Shown here one piece after another: positions 43,663 through 52,572 of a stretch of 64,000 nt of DNA. Numbering within the stretch: position 1 is the first letter of the stretch; every line of letters begins with the position of its first letter. Both the position numbers and the translations under genes were made by a program. The DNA is from Chryseobacterium gallinarum (GTDB taxonomy: Bacteria > Bacteroidota > Bacteroidia > Flavobacteriales > Weeksellaceae): positions 2,918,001-2,982,000 of the forward strand of contig NZ_CP009928.1 of the NCBI RefSeq assembly GCF_001021975.1, in the 5' to 3' direction. Under the pieces are notes generated by a model that saw only the letters and a list, made by a program, of their open reading frames with translations, searched no databases and was not told where the DNA came from.

Positions 43663-43690
43663 AAAAAACCGCTGCAACCAGCGGTTTTTT
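43663..43690. terminator. Bidirectional terminator
   Basis: AAAAAACCGCT (43663-43673) pairs perfectly with AGCGGTTTTTT (43680-43690). It serves the lipoprotein gene (plus) and the response-regulator gene (minus). Confidence 0.88.
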
Positions 43691-44328
43691 TATTCATCTA
43701 TCAGCCGTTGCTGTAATGCACGATTGATAAGTTCCGTAGAATTTTTGGCCTGAAATTTCTGAAGCAGATTCTTACGGTGGGTGTCCACAGTAAGAGGGCT
43801 TAAAAACAGCTCTTCAGCAATGAGAACACTCGTTTTCCCTTGTGCTACCATTTGAAGGATTTGCTTTTCCCTTTTGGTTAGCCTTGGCACCGGTAGATCA
43901 GTGGGAGAAGGGCGGCTGATGATTTGCTTTGTTTCATTACAGAATACAATATTTCCCGAGAGTGCCCCTTTGATACATACTGCCAGCTCATCGATAGAAG
44001 TGTTTTTCAGAATATACCCGCTGGCCCCGTTTTGTATAGATTGCATGATAATGCTTCTTTCTGAGCGATTGCTAAACATAATGACTGAAATATCCGGCGA
44101 TATTTTCTTGATCTCTCTGCAGAGTTCAGTACCGTTTACATCAGGCAGGGTAATATCCAAAAGAATAATATCTACTTTATTGGACTTGATAAAACTGATA
44201 ATTTCCGATCCGGAAGTAAAGCTTTCGGAAACATTGAAATGAGGCTGGCTGTTAAGCATCATTTTCAATCCTTCAATGACAATAGGATGATCGTCTACGA
44301 CAACAATATTGATTTTACTATTCTCCAT
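43690..44328 (-). CDS. NarL/FixJ-type response regulator
   Basis: A 212-residue receiver plus LuxR-type DNA-binding protein. The acidic pair is VDDH (11-14), the phosphoacceptor is Asp58 in ILLDIT, and the helix-turn-helix spans about 147-208 (LTKREKQILQMVAQGKTSVL, then SPLTVDTHRKNLLQKF). The ATG lies inside the 3' end of the histidine kinase gene (11-base overlap), so the two form a two-component system. Only one regulator is present for the two kinases in this island. Confidence 0.93.
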   Translation of the reverse strand: MENSKINIVVVDDHPIVIEGLKMMLNSQPHFNVSESFTSGSEIISFIKSNKVDIILLDITLPDVNGTELCREIKKISPDISVIMFSNRSERSIIMQSIQNGASGYILKNTSIDELAVCIKGALSGNIVFCNETKQIISRPSPTDLPVPRLTKREKQILQMVAQGKTSVLIAEELFLSPLTVDTHRKNLLQKFQAKNSTELINRALQQRLIDE

Positions 44329-46291
44329 GGGTATTGAGTTCTATATTAATCGTTGTGCCCTGGCTGTCTGAATTGATTTCCATGATTCCTTTCATATAAT
44401 CCACCCTGTTTTTCAGATTGCGAAGACCCATACTTTTAGGATTTTGTTCTTTGCTGTTTCCAAATCCTTTTCCGTCGTCTTCAATAGTGATAAAGAAGTT
44501 GTCTCCGGTTTGAGAACATTGCAATAATATGTTACTGGCATCAGCATGTTTTATGGCATTGGCCAATAATTCCTGAACGATTCTATAAATATTGAGCTGA
44601 ATGTTCAAAGGTAACTTTTTATTGATATTCATAGCCTGAAAATCAATAGTAAGATCTTTCCGGGTATAAAATTCACAAAGATCACTCAAAGCGGTTTCCA
44701 GCCCGAAATTAAGTAAAGATTCGGGCATTAAATTTCTGGCGACATGGCGAAGCTCACTCACAGAATTATCCAGTTGCCCCAGAATCCTGTAAAAATCACT
44801 GTGCTTTTCGGGATGCAGATGGCAGGAAGACCAGGTGGAAAAATTGATTTTAACGCCTGCCAGCATACCGCCGAGGCCGTCATGAAGATCTCTTGCAATA
44901 CGTTCCCTTTCCCTCTCTTCTCCATCCAGAATAGCCCTGGTGAGTGATAATTCTTCTTTTTGCTTAATATCATTTATTTTTTGCTCAGATATTTTTTTGT
45001 TTTTTCTAAAAATAATAAAGAGGAAAATCAAAAGACTTAAAACAAGTAATAAAATAAGGCTTAATCCCCAGAGATAGGAATTTTTCCTGCTGACCTCCAG
45101 GTCTTTTTGATTTTTTTCAGCATTAAGGAGTGCTATTTTTCTTTCTTTTTCAGCAGCATTGAATTTCGATTCAATTTTATTGATTTCAAGCTTTACGTTT
45201 TCGGTATTTAAGCTGTCGTTGAGTGTAGAATATTTTTGTTCCCATGCCAGGGCCTCCTTGGCATTTCCCATCTCTTCATTAAGTACGGAAAGTTGTTTGT
45301 AAATTGTTTTCCTGTTGTTAAGATCTACAGCGAGCGTTTTTTCAGCCAAAACATCTTCTAATGTGTTTTTAGCTTCATTATATTTTTTTAATTTTTTTAA
45401 AATATCATATTTATTGAAGTAAAACATCTGAGCCAACAGATTCTGATTAAATTTTTTAGCATAGAAAATTCCTTTGTCTATAACGGGTAATGCCTCCGCG
45501 TTTTTTTGTTTGGTGATACAATAAAGTGTTTTAGCGTAGTAATAGGATGCATTAGCTGAAGATTCCGGGTAGGGCGTAATGAGCTTTTCAGCTTTATCTA
45601 AAAATTTTTTAGCCTCATCTCCTTTAGCCTGATAGCAAAAATTGCTGGTAGAATTCAGGTAGGCATACAATAGTTCTGCAGAATGGGGTGCATTTTTTTC
45701 CAGAATTCCTAATGCTTTATTATTGTAGTTTTCTGCCTTGGCAAACTCAGCATTATACGTAAGAATAATGGCCAGCTGAGTATATAAAAAACCCAGGTTT
45801 TTGCTGGTTTCATACTTCTTGATCAGTGGGATGCTCTTTTCAAGAATAGTTTTTACCAGAAAGGGATATCCTTCTTTATCTTTTTGGGTTACTGCATAGT
45901 TGTACCAGGCCAGAGACTGCATAAATTCCGATTCTTCATTTCTGAATTCTGCTAATTCTTTAATGGCTTTCAGGTAAGATGCAGCTGCTTTCTTTTTATT
46001 ACGGTCAAGGTTATACTGTCCTTCGTAATAGTGATATTTGGCGGAAAGAAAAGGACTGTTTTTTATGAATGCTTTCCCGGTTTCCAGGTATTTTTTGCTT
46101 AAAAGACTATCTCTGTTTCTGTAATAATTTGATAGAAGAAAACAGGCATTCACTTTTGAAGTGTTGGGAGCTGTATTTTTTATAATGTTTTGCAGGCTGT
46201 CTGAATAAGATTTCTCGTCAAGGGGGATGATCTGCTGTGAAGACAGGCTTAAAGACAGCAGTATGCTTAATAGGATCAGGAATCTCTTCAT
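44318..46291 (-). CDS. TPR sensor histidine kinase, copy 1
   Basis: A 657-residue kinase: signal peptide (about 1-19), a periplasmic tetratricopeptide-type helical region (about 50-360), a coiled stretch, one membrane segment (about 405-428), the HisKA_3 motif ERERERIARDLHDGLGG (phospho-acceptor His470) and an HK ATPase domain with ELLANAIKHADASN and EDDGKGFG. It is coupled by an 11-base overlap to the NarL-type regulator. It aligns without gaps over the first 437 residues to the kinase at 48.2 kb. Confidence 0.93.
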   Translation of the reverse strand: MKRFLILLSILLSLSLSSQQIIPLDEKSYSDSLQNIIKNTAPNTSKVNACFLLSNYYRNRDSLLSKKYLETGKAFIKNSPFLSAKYHYYEGQYNLDRNKKKAAASYLKAIKELAEFRNEESEFMQSLAWYNYAVTQKDKEGYPFLVKTILEKSIPLIKKYETSKNLGFLYTQLAIILTYNAEFAKAENYNNKALGILEKNAPHSAELLYAYLNSTSNFCYQAKGDEAKKFLDKAEKLITPYPESSANASYYYAKTLYCITKQKNAEALPVIDKGIFYAKKFNQNLLAQMFYFNKYDILKKLKKYNEAKNTLEDVLAEKTLAVDLNNRKTIYKQLSVLNEEMGNAKEALAWEQKYSTLNDSLNTENVKLEINKIESKFNAAEKERKIALLNAEKNQKDLEVSRKNSYLWGLSLILLLVLSLLIFLFIIFRKNKKISEQKINDIKQKEELSLTRAILDGEERERERIARDLHDGLGGMLAGVKINFSTWSSCHLHPEKHSDFYRILGQLDNSVSELRHVARNLMPESLLNFGLETALSDLCEFYTRKDLTIDFQAMNINKKLPLNIQLNIYRIVQELLANAIKHADASNILLQCSQTGDNFFITIEDDGKGFGNSKEQNPKSMGLRNLKNRVDYMKGIMEINSDSQGTTINIELNTHGE

Positions 46292-46353
46292 TCTGTATCA
46301 GTTCTGTGAAAAAATTTTAACTGCTCAATTTAATTAAAAAAAACAGCATAAAA

Positions 46354-46399
46354 AATACCTGAATTCCGGTAGAAAAAAAATACAGATTTTTGAGGATTG
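46354..46399 (+). promoter_or_regulatory. Conserved upstream block of lipoprotein gene
   Basis: The sequence from AATACCT (46354) through GGTAGAAAAAAAATACAG to AGGATTG (46399) has a close counterpart at 50233-50277 upstream of the outer-membrane protein gene. TACC and GGTA form an inverted pair. Position just upstream of the -33 element suggests an activator site. Confidence 0.5.
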
Positions 46400-46427
46400 A
46401 TTAGGGTTTATGATTCCTATAGCTTTG
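46397..46427 (+). promoter_or_regulatory. Promoter of lipoprotein gene (copy B)
   Basis: TTG (46397-46399) and TAGCTTTG (46420-46427) are 20 bases apart. The upstream open frame start at 46410 lies within the promoter, which supports the ATG at 46491. Confidence 0.65.
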
Positions 46428-46490
46428 CACCGACAAGTCACAGTTCATAGAATATTCAATAAAATCACTAAAAATTTAAACAGAAAGTTT

Positions 46491-46901
46491 ATGAGAAAAA
46501 TGAGAAAGAGTCAGCTACTGAGAGGTATGTTTGTAGTATTGTTGACAACAATGTTTATCGGGTTTGTGTCATCCTGCAGCAAAGATGATGATAATGGCCC
46601 TGCAGGAAAAAGCCATAAGGTAGTTTTTAAAGCCATTGCATCTTCGGGAAGCAATATTGATATGGCGGTGTACGGAATAGATGGAAATCCTACAACAGCA
46701 ACAAGTCTTAGCGGAACAACCTGGTCAAGTCCTGAAATAACTTCTGAGCCGGGCTCCTATAATGCTAATGTAGCAGTCAACGCAATGGGAGCAAATGCAT
46801 CTTCTACCTTAAAAGTTCAGATCTGGGTGGATGGAGAACTAAAAAAAGAAGGAACTTCCAGTGGTGAGATTTTATCAGCTTCTGCAAGCTATACATTTTA
46901 A
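46491..46901 (+). CDS. Lipoprotein of signalling island, copy B
   Basis: A 136-residue lipoprotein beginning at the ATG at 46491 (the frame from 46410 runs through the promoter). Lipobox VSSC (Cys29) is followed by SKDDDNG. The mature domain is small and beta-rich, with KVVFKAIASSGSNIDMAVYG and LKVQIWVDGELKKEG, in a layout like that of the lipoprotein at 43212. It is divergent from histidine kinase copy 1 and shares an upstream block with the outer-membrane protein at 50344. Function unknown; it could be a target or a signal partner of the kinase. Confidence 0.72.
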   Translation: MRKMRKSQLLRGMFVVLLTTMFIGFVSSCSKDDDNGPAGKSHKVVFKAIASSGSNIDMAVYGIDGNPTTATSLSGTTWSSPEITSEPGSYNANVAVNAMGANASSTLKVQIWVDGELKKEGTSSGEILSASASYTF

Positions 46902-46923
46902 TATCAGATCATTTTCAGAATAA

Positions 46924-46959
46924 AACATCGGCGCGGGGATTTATCCCGGCGCCGATGTT
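46924..46959. terminator. Long GC-rich hairpin after lipoprotein gene
   Basis: AACATCGGCGC (46924-46934) pairs perfectly with GCGCCGATGTT (46949-46959), and GGGA/TCCC extend it inward. It is far richer in GC than its surroundings. The T-tract is weak, so it may be a REP-like element as well as a terminator. Confidence 0.6.
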
Positions 46960-47101
46960 CGCTTTAAACCGACGGAAGCCTTAATTATTTTGTGTTTTTT
47001 ATTCATATATATTTATTAATATGATAGTCATAACAATTTAATTTATTTTTAAATAGATATTTATTGAAAAATTTTTATTTTTATGGAAAAATCACACGGA
47101 A

Positions 47102-48148
47102 GTGAAACATCAGGAAACATCACGGTTGATCAGGAAAGAGATTAATCAATCCTATGAACAGCTTAAAGAAGCATACCCTTTATTAAAAAAGCAGAATGGT
47201 ATAGGACTGGCGATATTTTTAATTGCTGTTACGGCTATTATGGTGACATCTGTTGGCTGGTACAAGGCTGTTATTCCCACCTGGCTTATGATTGTTGTTA
47301 ATGCTTTTTTCATGGGAATTCTTCATGAGATTGAGCATGACCTTATCCATTGGCTTTATTTTAAAAAACAAAAACCTGTGCATCATTTGATGCTTTTCAG
47401 CGTCTGGATCTTACGTCCATTAACGGTTAATCCCTGGATCAGGCGCACATTACATTACCATCATCATAAATTTTCAGGGACACTGCATGATGTAGAGGAA
47501 CGTAGTGTCACCAATGGTGAGCGTTGGTCTTTCAAAAGGTTGATCACAACTCCTGATATCGTTCTGGGAGGCCTGTTCCGTCTTCATCGTATGTACCATG
47601 ATATGGACCGGGAAGTGAAAAACGGTAACCTTAAAATGGAAACTTCTGCCACATTGAAACGGATCACATTTTTAAGCATTATCCCCGTAACCGTTTTTGC
47701 CCATGTTATACTGTATCTCTTTTTTGCAGATCAGCTATTGGTTTGGATCAATATAAAATTCATGACAGCTTTCAGTTTTCCGTATTATATCGATAGTATG
47801 CTGGATAGCCTCAATGTGGTTATTTATACCATTCTTCTTCCTAACCTGTTGCGCCAGTTTTGTTTGCATTTTATAACCTCCAATATGCACTATTTCGGGG
47901 ATGTGGAAGAAGGGAATGTCATTGAACAAACACAGGTACTCAATGTCTGGTGGACTTTTCCCATGCAGCTGTTCTGCTTCTTTTTTGGCTGGACGCACAG
48001 TATCCATCATTTTGTAGTGAATGAAACCTTTTATGTACGTCATATCGGCCGTAAGAAGGCACAGAATATATTACGGAAATATGGAGTACGTTTCAATGAT
48101 CTGGGTACCTTCAGGAGAGCCAATCGCTTCCGGGAATATACGGAATAA
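47102..48148 (+). CDS. Membrane fatty-acid desaturase-like protein
   Basis: A 348-residue di-iron membrane enzyme. Three histidine boxes are visible: HEIEHD (75-80), HYHHHK (118-123) and HSIHH (299-303), with hydrophobic segments around 35-52, 60-75, 192-210 and 283-298. The family introduces double bonds or hydroxyls in lipids. A GTG at 47102 is the likely start since no in-frame ATG precedes the conserved part. It sits between two histidine kinase genes, which recalls membrane-fluidity systems, but no link is shown. Confidence 0.85.
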   Translation: MKHQETSRLIRKEINQSYEQLKEAYPLLKKQNGIGLAIFLIAVTAIMVTSVGWYKAVIPTWLMIVVNAFFMGILHEIEHDLIHWLYFKKQKPVHHLMLFSVWILRPLTVNPWIRRTLHYHHHKFSGTLHDVEERSVTNGERWSFKRLITTPDIVLGGLFRLHRMYHDMDREVKNGNLKMETSATLKRITFLSIIPVTVFAHVILYLFFADQLLVWINIKFMTAFSFPYYIDSMLDSLNVVIYTILLPNLLRQFCLHFITSNMHYFGDVEEGNVIEQTQVLNVWWTFPMQLFCFFFGWTHSIHHFVVNETFYVRHIGRKKAQNILRKYGVRFNDLGTFRRANRFREYTE

Positions 48149-48168
48149 CATTCTTTTGAAGTCCCTTT

Positions 48169-50163
48169 TTATTCCCCATGTATATTGAGCTCTATATTAA
48201 TCGTTGTACCCTGACTGTCTGAGCTTACTTCCATTGTTCCTTTCATATAATCCACTCTGTTTTTCAGATTCCGGAGGCCCATACTTTTGTTATTCTGTAC
48301 TTTGCTATTTTCAAATCCCTTTCCGTTGTCTTCAATGGTGATAAAGAAGTTTTCCTGAGATTGGGAACATTGTAACAAAATATTGGTGGCTTCAGCATGT
48401 TTTATGGCATTGGCCAATAGTTCCTGTACAATTCTATAAATATTGAGCTGGGTGTTTAAAGGTAACTCTTTATCAATATCAATAGCCTGGAAGTCAATTT
48501 CAAGATCTTTCCTGGTGTAGAACTCACAAAGATCACGCAAAGCGATTTCCAACCCAAAATTGAGCAAAGATTCGGGCATCAGATTTCTGGCAACATGGCG
48601 AAGTTCACTTACAGAATTGTCCAGCTGGCCTAAAATTTTATAAAAGTCCCGATGCAGGTCCGGGTTTAGATGAGTGGAAGACCATGTTGATAAATTGATT
48701 TTAACACCTGCCAGCATACCTCCAAGGCCATCATGCAGGTCTTTGGCCACCCGTTCACGTTCCCTTTCTTCACCCTCTAAAATAGCTTTTGTGAGGGCAA
48801 GCTCTTCCTTTTGTTTAATATCTTTAATTTTTTGCTGAAGATTGATCTCTTTCTGTTCAGATAACTTTTTGTTGTTTCTGTAAATAATAAATAAGAAAAT
48901 TAAAAGACCTGTGAATGATAACAAAGCAAGGCTTAATACCCACAGATAATAATTTTTTTTATTGACTTCCATTTGTTTCTGATTTTTCTCCGCACTAAGG
49001 AATGCTATTTTCTTCTCTTTTTCAGAAGTGTTGAATTTAGTTTCCAGTTTATTGATTTCAAGTTTTACATTCTCGGCATTTAAACTGTCATTTAATTGTG
49101 AGTATTTCTTTTCCCATAACAATGCCTCACTTGGATTTCCCATGATTTCGTTAATACCGGATAAATGGCTGTAAATAGTTTTTCTGTTATTGAGATCCTG
49201 CCCGAGGGTTTTTTCCTTTAAAATTTCCTCCAGAAGGCTTTTAGCTTCCGCATATCTTTTTGATTTTTTAAAAATATCATACTTGTGAAAATAGAACATC
49301 TGCATTTGCAGCCTCTGATTAAATTTTTTAGCATAAAACAACCCTTTTTCTATAGTTCGTAACGCATCTTCATGTTTTTGCATGCCTATAAAGTATAGCG
49401 CTTTATTGTAGTAGTAAAAAGTATTTGAAGAAGAATCGGGATAAGGTAAAACCATGTTTCCGGCTTTGTCTAAAAATTGTTTTCCTGAACTGCATTTTGC
49501 CTGATAGCAATAATTACTGTTGGTATTAAGATAAGCATACAATAATTCTGCGGAATGAGGAGCCTCTTTTTCCAGCATAGTAACTGCTTTAGCATTATAA
49601 ATCTGTGCTTTTTCAAATTCTGCATTATAAGTAAGCATAAGGGCCAGCTGGGTATATAAAAAACCAAGCACTTTACTGTCACCATATTTTTCGGCAACAG
49701 GAATGCTTTTTTCAAGCATGGTTTTGATTAAAAACGGATAACCTTCTTTATTTTTTTGTACAACTCCGTAGCTGTACCAGCATAATGCAATATAAAAATC
49801 GGATTTTTTATTTTTTATTTTTGACAGAGCTTCTATAGCTTTCCGGTAAGCTGCTGCTGCCTTTTCTTTGTTGAAATCCTGGTAATATTGTCCCTCATAA
49901 TAATAGTATTGAGCAGTGGTAAAACTGTCTTTTCCCCCAAGCCTTTTTCCTATCTCCAGATATTTTCTGCTCATCACAGTATCCGTATTCTTGTAGAAAT
50001 TTGAAAGCAGAAAGTAGGTGTCCGCTTTGGCAACGCTGTTGGCATTATTACTGATACTGATCCGCAGACTGTCCACATATCTTTTTTCATTGAGCGGAAA
50101 GAGACCTTGCGCCTGTAAGGTGAAATGGATGAGGATCAATAAAATGCAGCCAAGTCTCTTCAT
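48169..50163 (-). CDS. TPR sensor histidine kinase, copy 2
   Basis: A 664-residue paralogue of copy 1 with the same order: signal peptide, tetratricopeptide-like region, membrane segment (about 405-428), HisKA_3 motif ERERERVAKDLHDGLGG (His477) and HK ATPase domain with ELLANAIKHAEATN and EDNGKGFE. It is colinear with copy 1 except for about 7 extra residues after 437 (EINLQQK region). No response-regulator gene is attached, so it may share the one at 43.7 kb. It is divergent from the beta-barrel gene at 50344 and converges on the desaturase gene with a 20-base gap. Confidence 0.92.
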   Translation of the reverse strand: MKRLGCILLILIHFTLQAQGLFPLNEKRYVDSLRISISNNANSVAKADTYFLLSNFYKNTDTVMSRKYLEIGKRLGGKDSFTTAQYYYYEGQYYQDFNKEKAAAAYRKAIEALSKIKNKKSDFYIALCWYSYGVVQKNKEGYPFLIKTMLEKSIPVAEKYGDSKVLGFLYTQLALMLTYNAEFEKAQIYNAKAVTMLEKEAPHSAELLYAYLNTNSNYCYQAKCSSGKQFLDKAGNMVLPYPDSSSNTFYYYNKALYFIGMQKHEDALRTIEKGLFYAKKFNQRLQMQMFYFHKYDIFKKSKRYAEAKSLLEEILKEKTLGQDLNNRKTIYSHLSGINEIMGNPSEALLWEKKYSQLNDSLNAENVKLEINKLETKFNTSEKEKKIAFLSAEKNQKQMEVNKKNYYLWVLSLALLSFTGLLIFLFIIYRNNKKLSEQKEINLQQKIKDIKQKEELALTKAILEGEERERERVAKDLHDGLGGMLAGVKINLSTWSSTHLNPDLHRDFYKILGQLDNSVSELRHVARNLMPESLLNFGLEIALRDLCEFYTRKDLEIDFQAIDIDKELPLNTQLNIYRIVQELLANAIKHAEATNILLQCSQSQENFFITIEDNGKGFENSKVQNNKSMGLRNLKNRVDYMKGTMEVSSDSQGTTINIELNIHGE

Positions 50164-50232
50164 CAGTTTAATTTCAATATAGGTTAAGTTTTTTTATTAA
50201 CTGTGAATATAATTAAAAATGCAAATACCGGA

Positions 50233-50277
50233 AATACCTAAAAATCAGTAGAAAAAAATACATTTTTTTTAGGATTG
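50233..50277 (+). promoter_or_regulatory. Conserved upstream block of beta-barrel gene
   Basis: AATACCT (50233) through CAGTAGAAAAAAATACAT to AGGATTG (50277) matches the block at 46354-46399 in sequence, order and distance to the promoter. Confidence 0.5.
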
Positions 50278-50305
50278 TGTTCTATGGAATTGTGAAATAA
50301 TTTTG
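50275..50305 (+). promoter_or_regulatory. Promoter of beta-barrel gene
   Basis: TTG (50275-50277) and TAATTTTG (50298-50305) are 20 bases apart, the same spacing as in the promoter at 46397-46427. Confidence 0.65.
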
Positions 50306-50343
50306 TGATATAGAAACAATAAACATAAAAACTTATTTATCGA

Positions 50344-50850
50344 ATGAAAAAGAGAATCTTTATATTGGGTCTGATTTCCCTTTTCGCAAGTATGAATGCA
50401 CAAAGAATACAGAAAGGGGAAGCTCAGATCAATGTTGGCATAGGAGTGGCAAACGGCTGGGGAACTCCGGTATCTGTTGGAGTAGATTATGCTGTTCATA
50501 ATGACATTACAGTAGGTATCGAAGGAAGCTATGCAACAAAGAAATATACTGGAGATATCAAAGGATCCTGGTTTGGGGCAGGCCTCAACGGAAATTATCA
50601 TTTTAACACCTTGCTTAAAATTCCTAACAAGTGGGATGTATATGCGGGAGCTACACTGGCCTATAATTCTTTTTCATACAAATACAACGGATCAGATTAT
50701 GACTATTTTGACGGGAAGTCTTCAGGAGTAGGCTTTGCGGGACAAGTAGGAGGAAGATACTTTTTTACAAACAACCTTGCATTCCATGTAGAGTTGGGCG
50801 GAGGTACTGTAGCATCAGGAGGAAAAGCAGGTCTTACCTACAAATTCTAA
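50344..50850 (+). CDS. Outer-membrane beta-barrel protein
   Basis: A 168-residue exported protein with signal peptide MKKRIFILGLISLFASMNAQ and an eight-strand-like pattern (INVGIGVANGWGTPVSVGVD, then WDVYAGATLAYNSF and FHVELGGGTVASGGKAGL), ending with Phe (TYKF), as in small barrel proteins. It is divergent from histidine kinase copy 2 and has the shared upstream block, so it is a likely target of the local two-component system. Function unknown. Confidence 0.83.
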   Translation: MKKRIFILGLISLFASMNAQRIQKGEAQINVGIGVANGWGTPVSVGVDYAVHNDITVGIEGSYATKKYTGDIKGSWFGAGLNGNYHFNTLLKIPNKWDVYAGATLAYNSFSYKYNGSDYDYFDGKSSGVGFAGQVGGRYFFTNNLAFHVELGGGTVASGGKAGLTYKF

Positions 50851-50942
50851 AACAAAGAATATCCTGAGGGTAAAGACACAACACAGTAAACAAAATTATT
50901 CTCAATACAATACAGTTTTTTCAGAGCTTTTTATAACAGCCG

Positions 50943-50956
50943 ATAACGATCGTTAT
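50943..50956. other. 14-base perfect palindrome
   Basis: ATAACGATCGTTAT is self-complementary. It lies between the beta-barrel gene and its probable terminator. It may be part of a larger fold or a protein site; no further support. Confidence 0.3.
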
Positions 50957-50986
50957 AGCTTTTTAAAAAATGATAGCTTTCTCAGG

Positions 50987-51012
50987 AGCCGTGAATCCTT
51001 TCACGGCTTTTT
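50987..51012 (+). terminator. Terminator of beta-barrel gene
   Basis: AGCCGTGAA (50987-50995) pairs perfectly with TTCACGGCT (50999-51007), followed by a T-run. Confidence 0.75.
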
Positions 51013-51032
51013 GTGCGTGATATTGCTTTCCT

Positions 51033-51067
51033 AAAATTAAAAACTGCCTTTTAAAAAAGCAGTTTTT
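51033..51067 (-). terminator. Terminator of tyrS
   Basis: AAAAACTGC (51040-51048) pairs with GCAGTTTTT (51059-51067); on the minus strand the stem ends in Ts. Confidence 0.8.
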
Positions 51068-51093
51068 GTTTTATATAGAGAAGAAAGCTGATC

Positions 51094-52389
51094 CTATTGA
51101 ACCTTTACAATAAAATAGCTTTTTTTACCCTTTTGAAGCAGAAGGAATTTACCATCGATAAGATCTGTCTCATTAGCTGTATAAGTATCATTTACTTTTT
51201 GCTTGTTGACAGAAATAGCATTTCCCTTAATTTCTCTTTGAGCTTCACTTTTAGACTTTAAAAACCCTGATTTTTCAGAAAGCAGATCAATGATATTGAC
51301 TCCTAATACATCTGCTCTGGCAATTTCTTTTTGTGGAACGCCATCAAAAACTTCAAGGAAAGTTTCCTCATCCAGGTTAACAAGATCTTCTGCTGTAGAA
51401 CGGCCGAACAGAATTTCAGAAGCTTTCAGTGCTTTTTCATATTCTTCTCTGCCATGAACCCAAACCGTTACTTCTTCAGCCAGTTTTTTCTGCAGCTTTC
51501 TTTCATGCGGAGCCGTTTTATGTTCTTCTATTAAAGTTTCAATTTCTTCTTTCCCCAGGAATGTATAGAACTTAATAAATCTTTCAGCATCCTCATCCGT
51601 AGCATTAAGCCAGAACTGGTAAAATTTATAAGGTGAAGTTTTCTTCTTATCCAGCCAGTAGTTTTCCCCGCTTTCAGATTTCCCGAATTTGGAGCCATCT
51701 GCTTTTGTAATCAAAGGAACTGTTAATGCAAAAGCTTCTCCTTGAGCTTTTCTACGGATCAATTCTGTTCCTGTAGTAATATTTCCCCATTGGTCAGAAC
51801 CTCCCATCTGAAGTTTTACATTATTGTTCTGATATAAATGCAGGAAATCATATCCCTGGATCAGCTGATAAGTAAATTCAGTAAAGCTCATTCCATCTGC
51901 ACCTCCTTCTCCTGAAAACCTTTTTTTTACGGAATCTTTAGCCATCATGTAATTGACGGTGATATTCTTCCCGATATTTTTAGCAAAATCAAGGAAAGAA
52001 ATATTTTTCATCCAGTCATAATTATTTACTAATTCAGCTTTATTAGGCTCATTACCATCAAAATTCAAAAATTTTGAAAGCTGGTTTTTAAGACAATCAA
52101 CATAGTGTAAAAGGGTTTCTTCATCCAGAAGATTTCTCTCCGCAGATTTTCCTGAAGGATCACCGATCATTCCCGTAGCACCTCCCACCAAAGCAATAGG
52201 TTTGTGCCCATGCTGCTGGAAGTGAGCTAAAATCTTGATCTGGATAAGACTTCCGATATGTAAAGAATCGGCTGTAGGATCAAAACCAATATATGCAGTA
52301 GTTACCTCTTTATTCAGTTGTTCATCGGTTCCGGGCATCATATCGGCAAACAGACCACGCCATTTTAGTTCTTCTATAAAGGAATTCAT
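51094..52389 (-). CDS. tyrS: Tyrosyl-tRNA synthetase
   Basis: A class I synthetase that charges tRNA-Tyr. Counting from the ATG at 52389 (431 residues): HIGS at 44-47, the substrate block GGSDQWGNI around 196-204, KFGKS at 234-238, and a C-terminal S4-type RNA-binding domain (about 365-431). The frame reaches 52434, but a TATCTTTG promoter box at 52417-52424 and homology both favour 52389. Confidence 0.96.
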   Translation of the reverse strand: MNSFIEELKWRGLFADMMPGTDEQLNKEVTTAYIGFDPTADSLHIGSLIQIKILAHFQQHGHKPIALVGGATGMIGDPSGKSAERNLLDEETLLHYVDCLKNQLSKFLNFDGNEPNKAELVNNYDWMKNISFLDFAKNIGKNITVNYMMAKDSVKKRFSGEGGADGMSFTEFTYQLIQGYDFLHLYQNNNVKLQMGGSDQWGNITTGTELIRRKAQGEAFALTVPLITKADGSKFGKSESGENYWLDKKKTSPYKFYQFWLNATDEDAERFIKFYTFLGKEEIETLIEEHKTAPHERKLQKKLAEEVTVWVHGREEYEKALKASEILFGRSTAEDLVNLDEETFLEVFDGVPQKEIARADVLGVNIIDLLSEKSGFLKSKSEAQREIKGNAISVNKQKVNDTYTANETDLIDGKFLLLQKGKKSYFIVKVQ

Positions 52390-52416
52390 TGATTTTTTCT
52401 TTAAAATTTTAAGTGG

Positions 52417-52424
52417 CAAAGATA
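52417..52424 (-). promoter_or_regulatory. -7 promoter box of tyrS
   Basis: The minus strand reads TATCTTTG, 28 bases upstream of the chosen ATG. Confidence 0.6.
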
Positions 52425-52531
52425 GTAAATTCATAAGGAAGAGAAAAAGACAAAACTAAAATCGTAAAACAGCAAAACCACAAAATAACAGTACAAAACT
52501 CAGTTTAAGCTTTCCCGGTATCTTGTCTTTT

Positions 52532-52566
52532 TACCTTTGCAATTTACTTTAAATACCCTATATTTG
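52532..52566 (+). promoter_or_regulatory. Two candidate -7 boxes of sigma-factor gene
   Basis: TACCTTTG (52532-52539) and TATATTTG (52559-52566) both match TAnnTTTG. Use of the second would place transcription start at or next to the ATG at 52573; the first gives a leader of about 27 bases. Confidence 0.5.
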
Positions 52567-52572
52567 TTATTA

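Noticed and set aside
47083..47101. ATG at 47083 as start of the desaturase gene
   Set aside because: It is in another reading frame from the desaturase; the GTG at 47102 is in frame.
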